Source: JANRLJ01 sp033762735
Lineage (GTDB): Bacteria > Chloroflexota > Anaerolineae > Aggregatilineales > Phototrophicaceae
Length of the DNA: 64,000 nt
Direction: 5' to 3'
NCBI GenBank assembly: GCA_033762735.1
Contig: JANRLJ010000111.1
Location: 1 to 64,000 of the forward strand
Part shown: in pieces, positions 58,282-64,000 of the stretch
Position numbering within the stretch: position 1 is the first letter of the stretch
Layout of the letters: the number at the start of each line of letters is the position of its first letter
Notes under the pieces: generated by a model
What the model was told of the DNA's origin: nothing
The model's input: only the letters and a program-made list of their open reading frames with translations
The model's database searches: none
Position numbers and translations under genes: made by a program

Positions 58282-59199
58282 TTAACGAACAGGTCGCCAC
58301 GCCGGGGCGGAGTCGTTGCTCGGATGGTAGGTGAGGCGGCGCAGCCCGCTGCCATCCGAGCGCATCAGGTACAGCTCGTAATTGCCGTCCCGGTTCGACC
58401 AGAACACCAGCCGCGTTCCGTCCGGCGACCACGCGGGTTCACCGTCGTCACCGCGATTGTGCGTGAGGTTGTGCGCCTCGCCGCTGGAAAGATCAACCAC
58501 AAACACCTCACGCGCCCCCAGTGTGGCATAGGCATACGCGATCTTGCTGCCGTCCGGCGACCAGGCCGGGGTGGCATAGGTCGCGCGGTAGTCGTTGAGA
58601 TAGGTGAGATGCTGTGGGTGTGCCCCGCGTTCCGCAGTTTGCAGCGTATAGACCTGGCTCTCGAAGTCGATGTCGAGCGTGAAGACGAGGTTCTCCCCCT
58701 GGCGTGACCAGTCCGGCGGGCCTTCAAAGCCGCGCAGGTCGATAATGGTTTCCGGCTCAGAGGTCGGTTCATCCATGTCCAGCCGCATAATCGACTGCCC
58801 GGTGCGGTTATTAGACAGGTAGGCCAACGCCTGCCCGTCCGCCGTCCACGCCGGGGACGAATCCCACGCACGGTTGTCGGTCAGCTTTGTGCTGTGCCCG
58901 CTGTAGACCTCCAGCACATACAGGTCGAGATCGCCGTCCATGTCTGACGCATACGCAATCCGCCTGCCATCGGGCGACCAGGCAGGCGCGAACTCATCAG
59001 CAAAGCGGGTGCGCGTCAGGTTGAGTTCCACCCGACGATGCACGTCCAGCAGGAACAGATCGCTGCCGGAGTCGCGCTGGGAACGATAGGCGATCTGTGC
59101 ACCGGGCAGCATCCAGCCGAGGATAAGCGCGGCCAACTGCGCCAGCATAAAGCCTGCGATCAGCGCGACAATGATGCGCCCGAAGATCAACCGCTGCAA
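58282..59199 (-). CDS. TolB-like beta-propeller protein, membrane-anchored
   Basis: This 305-residue protein probably starts at a TTG (59199), because a stop codon lies close upstream and no ATG precedes the N-terminal membrane helix (about 5-30, GRIIVALIAGFMLAQLAAL). The rest is six PD40/WD40-like blades with the repeated signature PAWSPDGRRIAYASD, PAWTADGQALAYLSN, PAWSPDGSKIAYAYA, PAWSPDGTRLVFWSN. The propeller should face the outside and bind a partner protein or ligand. No Tol-Pal genes are near, so a TolB role is not implied. Confidence 0.88.
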   Translation of the reverse strand: MQRLIFGRIIVALIAGFMLAQLAALILGWMLPGAQIAYRSQRDSGSDLFLLDVHRRVELNLTRTRFADEFAPAWSPDGRRIAYASDMDGDLDLYVLEVYSGHSTKLTDNRAWDSSPAWTADGQALAYLSNNRTGQSIMRLDMDEPTSEPETIIDLRGFEGPPDWSRQGENLVFTLDIDFESQVYTLQTAERGAHPQHLTYLNDYRATYATPAWSPDGSKIAYAYATLGAREVFVVDLSSGEAHNLTHNRGDDGEPAWSPDGTRLVFWSNRDGNYELYLMRSDGSGLRRLTYHPSNDSAPAWRPVR

Positions 59200-59289
59200 A
59201 GTCCCGATCAGCTCCCTGCCTTGAACTTTGCCTCAATTGTAAACAGTTCTGAAGTGCCTTGCGACGGGCTGTGCGCTGTCTGCACGATT

Positions 59290-59691
59290 TCAGAAAATCG
59301 CCAGCGCCCTGTTCGATGAAACTTCTGCGATGATGTGCCGGGCTTCGTGCATCGAATCGGCGATGTGCAGCCGACCTTCACGGACAAAGGGGATCTTGTG
59401 ATGTTTGAGTGTCTGGAGCATTGACCTGCTGAAATCGTCGGCCTTGACGACCACCACCGAGCACAACTGCGGCGATGCCGAACGCAGCGCTTCCTGGAAG
59501 ATGGGGAGCGGGAAGGGTGGCGGCGTGGTATGGTTGACGTTGATGATGAGATGGAACTCGTTTTCTGTCATCGTTGTCAGTGAAAACGTTTTCACGCCTG
59601 CTTCGCGGAACTCCTCAGGAGTCCATTCGCCCTTAACTTCCCAGCGCAAAAGGGTTTTTTCTTCGTTGTCCCAGAAGACACTAATCGCCAT
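59290..59691 (-). CDS. STAS/SpoIIAA-like small protein, 133 aa
   Basis: The start at 59691 (MAISVFWDNEEKTLLRW) has AAAGGAAA before it; an in-frame start 30 codons earlier is less likely. It has an alternating strand-helix pattern: TLLRWEVKGEWTPEEFREA, HLIINVNHTTPP, LCSVVVVKADDFSRSMLQTL, RLHIADSMHEARHIIAEV. This resembles SpoIIAA/STAS-like domains found in chloroflexal genomes. The usual phosphorylatable Ser/Thr of anti-sigma antagonists is not evident. Function unknown. Confidence 0.65.
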   Translation of the reverse strand: MAISVFWDNEEKTLLRWEVKGEWTPEEFREAGVKTFSLTTMTENEFHLIINVNHTTPPPFPLPIFQEALRSASPQLCSVVVVKADDFSRSMLQTLKHHKIPFVREGRLHIADSMHEARHIIAEVSSNRALAIF

Positions 59692-59903
59692 AACGCACTT
59701 TCCTTTTTCTGGATTTAATGACAGCATAACATAATTTTGGCAAACCGGGAGAAGGGTTCGCGTCTTGTAAGCGCGTTTCAAACTTTATTTGAGGGGAAAT
59801 TGGCGGATTCTTTCAAAATTTTCTCATCAAACCGCCAAAAGATGAGAATTTGCAAGGTGAGGCTATAATCAGTTGTGAATAATCAAAAGGCTTCGGTAAG
59901 GGT

Positions 59904-59929
59904 ACAGGGGGCAGGGTGCCGCCCCCTGT
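59904..59929 (-). terminator. Hairpin after the ABC-2 permease gene
   Basis: The 9-base arms ACAGGGGGC and GCCCCCTGT surround a short loop, 16 bases after the stop codon. There is no clear U-run, so termination strength is uncertain. Confidence 0.5.
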
Positions 59930-59944
59930 CTTGGCCTGAAACGT

Positions 59945-61300
59945 TTAGACCTCCGCGCGGCGCATCCGGCGCACCGCCAGCACCACCAGGATGGTGGAAA
60001 CGACTAGGTACAGGATGGTGAAGCTGATCCAGGGCGACGCCAGCGGAATCTGGCTGCCGTCGCTGCTGAGAGTGGCCGTCCAGAAGCCAATCTCCTGCCG
60101 ATTGACCAGCAGTTCGCGGGTTGCCAGCGCGGTCAGAATCGGGTTCATGCTGACCAGAAACGCGCCGAAGTAGATCAGCGCCGCTTCGATCACGGGGGAA
60201 TTGGTGATGTTCGTGCCTGTGCCTGTAAGCGCACTCTGGAAAAAGCCGATGAACCAGCCCAGCACAATCGGCAGCCCGACCGTGACTGCGAAGGCAACCG
60301 TATAGGCGCGGACGCTGGCCGTCAAAGTGCGGTCAACCAGCGTGGAGAAGAACAGCCCGACCGTGCCCAGCGTAATGGCCGTCACCGCCAGAATCAGAAA
60401 GGCCAGCACCAGTTCGGTTTCGCTTACGCCGCCGAACAGGAACGCGATACTTTGCAGCGGGATAGCCGCCAGCAGCAGCAGGAAAATATACGTCAGGGCG
60501 CTTTCCAGCTTGCCGATGATGAACGACGGACGCGGCAGCAGCGTGATTTGCAGCAGGTCAAACGTCTTGCGTTCGCGCTCACTGGTGACGGCGCCTGCGG
60601 TAAAGGCTGGGGCGATGAAGATAATCAACAGCAGTTCCAGCCCGACCACCCCCGCGAACAGCACCCGCCCCAGTTCACCCGTGACTGCCGAGCCGGAAGT
60701 ATCCACCAGCCCGCGCCGAATCAGATAGAGCAGGACGGTAAAGCCGCTCATCAGCCCCAGATAGACCGTGATGACCACAAACGCCCGCGCCCCGCGCATC
60801 CGTTCGCGCACTTCCTTGAGCATCACCGGATTGGTGCGGAACGCCCGCAGATCGGCGAACAGGATCACGCCTGAAAGCACCGCGAACCCGATACTGATGA
60901 GGCCGGGCAGAAAGCCCAGCAGCACCAGACCGATCACATTGGCAATCACAATGGCCGCCAGCAGCGCCAGCGCCCAGATTTCCTGCGCCAGCACCCCGAC
61001 CATCGCCACCAGCAGTGCGCTGATATTGCCCAGCGTGAGCAGCACTACCGCCAGCAGCACCGCATCCTCGCGCAGCCCGCCGGAGCGCAGCATCAGCACA
61101 TCGGACAGGGTTCGCGCCAGTTCACTGTTCTCGCCTGCCGCCGCAATCACCGTAATTACCAGCACCAACAGCGTAAAAATGGCGTTGAGGATGGCCCCCC
61201 AGCGCAGCACATCGCCCACCCGCTCCAGGCGTCGCTCGCGCGGGGTGAGGGGAATATCGACGTTCGAGACTTTGCCTAAATCAACTGCTTCCTGTGCCAT
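59945..61300 (-). CDS. ABC-2-type transporter permease
   Basis: This 451-residue protein has about ten to twelve hydrophobic helices, including AILNAIFTLLVLVITVIAAA, FVVITVYLGLMSGFTVLLYL and LLLIIFIAPAFTAGAVTSER. The segment AGAVTSERERKTFDLLQITL with RPSFIIGKL is the cytoplasmic signature of ABC-2 permeases that couple to a separate ATPase (NatB/GldF-like). No ATPase gene is visible within the window on this strand, so the partner is encoded elsewhere. Its substrate is unknown. Confidence 0.85.
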   Translation of the reverse strand: MAQEAVDLGKVSNVDIPLTPRERRLERVGDVLRWGAILNAIFTLLVLVITVIAAAGENSELARTLSDVLMLRSGGLREDAVLLAVVLLTLGNISALLVAMVGVLAQEIWALALLAAIVIANVIGLVLLGFLPGLISIGFAVLSGVILFADLRAFRTNPVMLKEVRERMRGARAFVVITVYLGLMSGFTVLLYLIRRGLVDTSGSAVTGELGRVLFAGVVGLELLLIIFIAPAFTAGAVTSERERKTFDLLQITLLPRPSFIIGKLESALTYIFLLLLAAIPLQSIAFLFGGVSETELVLAFLILAVTAITLGTVGLFFSTLVDRTLTASVRAYTVAFAVTVGLPIVLGWFIGFFQSALTGTGTNITNSPVIEAALIYFGAFLVSMNPILTALATRELLVNRQEIGFWTATLSSDGSQIPLASPWISFTILYLVVSTILVVLAVRRMRRAEV

Positions 61301-61616
61301 CGGTGTTCCGTTTCTACGTTGACCTGCCCTTTATTCAGTATAGCATCTGCCTGTAGGTTTTGAGGCGTGTGCGCTGATGCGCCATTTACCCGAAATTCTC
61401 TACAGACGCTCATCAACTCGATGCGACTTTACCACCCTCAAACCAGATATAAACCAGATGCGCGGTTGGTAGAGTGCTGCATAACATGTTTGTAATGTGT
61501 AAATTTTTTGAGCGTTGTGATCGTTATAAAAATTTCATAGTGACACAATAAATAAAACGATTTTATAATCACAAATAAGGCGAAGCGGTTTTGCAGCCGG
61601 GTAAAAAGGTCGTGGG
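61301..61616. other. AT-rich intergenic region between divergent genes
   Basis: It contains the response regulator promoter (61540-61569). No hairpin or further gene is seen; the region 61470-61600 is markedly richer in A and T than the genes. Confidence 0.5.
61540..61569 (+). promoter_or_regulatory. Candidate promoter of the response regulator gene
   Basis: GTGACA (61540-61545) and a perfect TATAAT (61564-61569) lie 18 bases apart, about 50 bases before the ATG. Confidence 0.55.
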
Positions 61617-61988
61617 ATGCGCACAATCTTAATCGTGGAAGACTCTACGCCCAACGCTCAGATGATCAAGGCGGCAATGGAAACTCGTGGCTATAACGTC
61701 ACCATTGCCGAAAATGGGGAGGAAGGGATAGAGGTCGCCAAAATGCTGCATCCGGCGCTCATTCTGATGGATTTGCGTTTTCCCGGCAGAGGCATTGACG
61801 GCTGGCAGGCCATTGCCACCCTCAAGGCGGATAAGGAACTGCGGAATATTCCCATTATCGCCATCCCCGTCGAAGTGCATCACCAGGATCGCGAACGGGC
61901 GATTGTGGCAGGCTGTGATTATTTCTTCCCGAAACCGTTTAACATTATCGACCTGCTCAACCTCGTCGGTGAATATACGGGTCTATAG
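61617..61988 (+). CDS. Single-domain response regulator (CheY-like)
   Basis: This 123-residue receiver domain has no output domain. Acidic pocket Glu8/Asp9 (ILIVEDSTPN), phosphoacceptor Asp52 (LILMDLRFPG) and Lys106 (FFPKPFNI) are present. The switch Thr/Ser after strand 4 is replaced by Pro84 (PIIAIPVEVH), and the loop RFPGRGIDG has the extended form seen in hybrid-kinase-associated receivers. It may receive phosphate from an unlinked hybrid kinase and act by protein contact. It appears monocistronic. Confidence 0.92.
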   Translation: MRTILIVEDSTPNAQMIKAAMETRGYNVTIAENGEEGIEVAKMLHPALILMDLRFPGRGIDGWQAIATLKADKELRNIPIIAIPVEVHHQDRERAIVAGCDYFFPKPFNIIDLLNLVGEYTGL

Positions 61989-62012
61989 ACCATCTAAAGC
62001 TGCCTATCCGTA

Positions 62013-62134
62013 GGGCGAGGCGCACCTCGCCCGTGCCAACACAGCCCAGCGTTTTCATCTTGTTCATGTAGCAAGTACGGTCAAAAAGAAAACGCACGGT
62101 GTTTTTCGTAGGGACACGGTCTGCCGTGTCCCTA
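62013..62134. repeat. Composite palindromic intergenic element, copy 3
   Basis: The first hairpin is GGGCGAGG/CCTCGCCC (62013-62032). The second spacer (62071-62110, GCAAGTACGGTCAAAAAG) matches copy 2. The last hairpin TAGGGACACGG/CCGTGTCCCTA (62109-62134) matches copy 1. It follows the response regulator gene. Confidence 0.82.
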
Positions 62135-62262
62135 CCCTCCTAGCGGTCTAACTCGCTTGTACCCAGTCTATAAACACGCTCCCGCGGTCGATTGGGTAAG
62201 GTTCAGCCGCCCGGTTGAATCTATAGAACATTCGTGAACCCTCTCCAGACAGGATAGCCACC

Positions 62263-63084
62263 ATGAGTTCAGACTCAACCCTTGACCCTTTACCGCAGGT
62301 CGCTGAGGCGGCAATCTCTGAGGCGGCAACCTCTGCCGCCGAGACACAGCCCGACCCCGTTCCCGCCGCCAGCGAATTTTACGCCCCGCCCCGTGTGCTG
62401 ATTATCGTCGCCCACGCCGATGACATCGAGTTCGGCTCGGCAGGCACAGTCGCCCGCTGGACGGAAGCAGGCAGCGAAGTCACCTACTGCATCGTGACCG
62501 ACAACGGCAGCGGCAGCAACGAGCCGGGTGTGAAACGGGCCGATCTGGTGGAACGGCGCCGCCGTGAGCAGATCGCCGCCGCCGAAATCCTCGGTGTGCG
62601 AGATGTGCGCTTTCTGAACTACCCCGATGGCTACCTCGAACCCACCCTTGCCCTGCGCCGTGACCTGACCCGCATCATCCGCGAGGTTCGCCCACAGATC
62701 GTGCTGACGATGGATCCGACGACCACCTTTATCGATGAGGTGGGCTATATCAATCACCCCGATCATCGCGCGGTGGGCGAAGCAGCCATTCATGCCGTGT
62801 TCCCCAGCGCCGGAACGCGCCTGATCTTCCCCGAACTGCTGGACGAAGGGCTGGAGCCGCATAACGTCTCGCGGCTGTATCTGACCGTCGCCACCAAAGC
62901 CAATCTGATTGTCGATGTCACGGCGGTCTTCGAGCGCAAGCTGGAGTCGCTGCGCCAGCACGCCTCTCAGTTAAATGAGGAAGCGTTCGAAATGATTACG
63001 CGCTGGGGGGCGGAAGAAGGCGCACGGCACGGGATGGGTTATGCCGAGTCTTTCCGTGTTCTGGTGATGGATTCGAATGGTTAA
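62263..63084 (+). CDS. PIG-L family (LmbE-like) deacetylase
   Basis: This 273-residue zinc-dependent N-deacetylase has the metal motif IIVAHADDIEFG (His51, Asp53, Asp54; Ala replaces the common Pro of AHPDD) and the third ligand region INHPDHRAVGEAA. A 40-residue Ala/Glu-rich N-terminal extension precedes the domain. Relatives remove N-acetyl groups from GlcNAc-type glycosides, including bacillithiol- and mycothiol-like thiols (BshB/MshB). No thiol biosynthesis partner is nearby, so the substrate is open. Confidence 0.93.
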   Translation: MSSDSTLDPLPQVAEAAISEAATSAAETQPDPVPAASEFYAPPRVLIIVAHADDIEFGSAGTVARWTEAGSEVTYCIVTDNGSGSNEPGVKRADLVERRRREQIAAAEILGVRDVRFLNYPDGYLEPTLALRRDLTRIIREVRPQIVLTMDPTTTFIDEVGYINHPDHRAVGEAAIHAVFPSAGTRLIFPELLDEGLEPHNVSRLYLTVATKANLIVDVTAVFERKLESLRQHASQLNEEAFEMITRWGAEEGARHGMGYAESFRVLVMDSNG

Positions 63085-63172
63085 TCGACGGTTGGCGCAG
63101 GGTGGTGTAGGATAAAGTCTCTGGCTCGTCAATCCACCCTGCATTTTTCACATCTGACTGAAAGTTTTTAAA

Positions 63173-64000
63173 ATGGCACCAACACCAACACCTGAGGCAC
63201 GCCCTGACCCGTTTTCGGCGCTGCGATTTCGTGATTTCCGGCTGCTGATTTCCGGGCGATTTGTCGCGCAGATCGGCGAGATGATGGTCAGCGTCGGCGT
63301 CGGCTGGGAGCTTTATGAGCGCACGGGCGATGCGTTCGCGCTGGGGTTGGTCGGGCTGGTGCAGATTTTGCCCGTCATGCTGTTCTCGCTGCCCGGCGGG
63401 TACATGGCCGACCGCTATAACCGCAAGCAGATCACGCTCTGGTCACAGTTGGTGTTGATCGTCTGTTCGCTGGCGCTGGTGGGGCTGTCTGTTTCGCAGG
63501 GACCGCTGTGGGCGCTGTATCTGATTCTGGCGGTGATCGGCACTGCCCGCGCTTTTAATAACCCGGCGGAAGGGGCGCTCACGCCGCAGACCGTCCCGCC
63601 TGAACAGTTCTTCAACGCGATCACGTGGAGCACGAGCGTCTGGCAGCTTTCGGCCATTACTGGCCCGGCAATTGGCGGCCTGCTGATCGGTCTGGCGGGG
63701 TCGGCGTGGCTGGTCTATTTCATGAATGCGCTGGCGGGTGGGGTGCTGGTGGTCGCGCTGCTGCTCATCCGCGCCCCACAGACCAGCTTCATCGCGGCAG
63801 AAGAGCCGCCGTTAGAGGCACTGCGGCAGGGTATTCGCTTCTTAAGCCGCACCCAGATTATCCTCGCAGCCATCACGCTTGATATGTTCGCCGTGCTGTT
63901 CGGCGGCGCGACGTTTCTGCTGCCTGTCTTTGCGAAGGATATTCTGTTCGTGGACGCGACCGGGCTGGGGATTCTCCGCGCTGCGCCGTCGGTGGGGGCG
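63173..64000 (+). CDS. MFS transporter, EntS-like (truncated by window end)
   Basis: The frame from ATG 63173 stays open for 276 codons to the window edge. It begins with the family signature FSALRFRDFRLLISGRFVAQIGEMM and runs through six or more membrane helices. The MFS loop motif GGYMADRYNRKQI follows helix 2, and FNNPAEGALTPQTVPPEQF is typical of the enterobactin-exporter-like MFS_3 group. It probably exports a small molecule by proton antiport. The C-terminal part lies outside the window. No clear ribosome site precedes the ATG. Confidence 0.9.
   Translation, partial: MAPTPTPEARPDPFSALRFRDFRLLISGRFVAQIGEMMVSVGVGWELYERTGDAFALGLVGLVQILPVMLFSLPGGYMADRYNRKQITLWSQLVLIVCSLALVGLSVSQGPLWALYLILAVIGTARAFNNPAEGALTPQTVPPEQFFNAITWSTSVWQLSAITGPAIGGLLIGLAGSAWLVYFMNALAGGVLVVALLLIRAPQTSFIAAEEPPLEALRQGIRFLSRTQIILAAITLDMFAVLFGGATFLLPVFAKDILFVDATGLGILRAAPSVGA

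Noticed and set aside
58282..59199. Naming the propeller gene tolB
   Set aside because: The blades are generic PD40 repeats, the protein is membrane-anchored by its N terminus, and no tol or pal genes are nearby.

Overview
The window is GC-rich DNA from an uncultured-type bacterium, most likely a member of the Chloroflexota (Anaerolineae-like). This assignment is inference. It rests on the gene mix (CASTOR/POLLUX-type channel, Uma2 nuclease, ribose-type ABC operon with a ferritin-like protein, Ala/Thr/Gln-rich coiled-coil membrane protein, large exported Fn3-like proteins) and on intergenic palindromes of a style I associate with that phylum. No rRNA or taxonomic marker other than recA is present.

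Layout. 0-7 kb: end of a plus-strand gene, an unknown protein, a mini-intein-bearing recA with a candidate SOS promoter, a CASTOR/POLLUX-like channel, a pentapeptide-repeat protein, a CoA-ester (HpcH/HpaI) lyase and a Uma2 nuclease. 7.3-26.5 kb: seven consecutive minus-strand genes, each with a candidate hairpin terminator just downstream of it, encoding exported proteins that share an ordered C-terminal array of Fn3-like units (named A, B, C, D here). Their N-terminal halves differ: PPC-like domains, a subtilisin-type S8 protease, a metzincin protease, an M23 peptidase, or short non-catalytic domains. This is the best candidate in the window for an undescribed surface or extracellular system. 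26.9-33.4 kb: an internally duplicated exported propeller-like protein, an M3 oligopeptidase, an aldo/keto reductase and small membrane proteins. 33.4-41.8 kb: an FtsX-type permease, a 50-codon small gene, a TetR-DinB-thioesterase-thioesterase operon, a coiled-coil/lectin membrane protein and a broken Ser/Thr kinase. 42.0-52.2 kb: a nine-gene minus-strand operon (GntR regulator, ferritin-like protein, permease, duplicated binding protein, ATPase, ribokinase, RbsD, zinc alcohol dehydrogenase, creatininase-like protein). It ends in a strong terminator and looks like an uptake and breakdown route for an unidentified sugar. 52.7-64 kb: an overlapping pair (possible DNA-binding protein and HNH nuclease), tRNA-Ala(CGC), an SRPBCC protein, a GH38 alpha-mannosidase, a DUF4864 protein, a TolB-like propeller, an ABC-2 permease, a response regulator, a PIG-L deacetylase and the start of an MFS exporter.

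How the parts fit. The alpha-mannosidase, sugar operon, M3 peptidase and exported proteases suggest a heterotroph living on polysaccharide and protein debris. The exported family, with paired cysteines in every unit and recurring Gly-Gly-x-Ser-Thr-Gly-Gly motifs, looks like an envelope or matrix system in which one display module carries alternative enzymatic heads. At least three copies of a composite palindromic element, large in-frame duplications (918 bp and 1050 bp periods) and a decayed kinase show active repeat-driven change in this genome.
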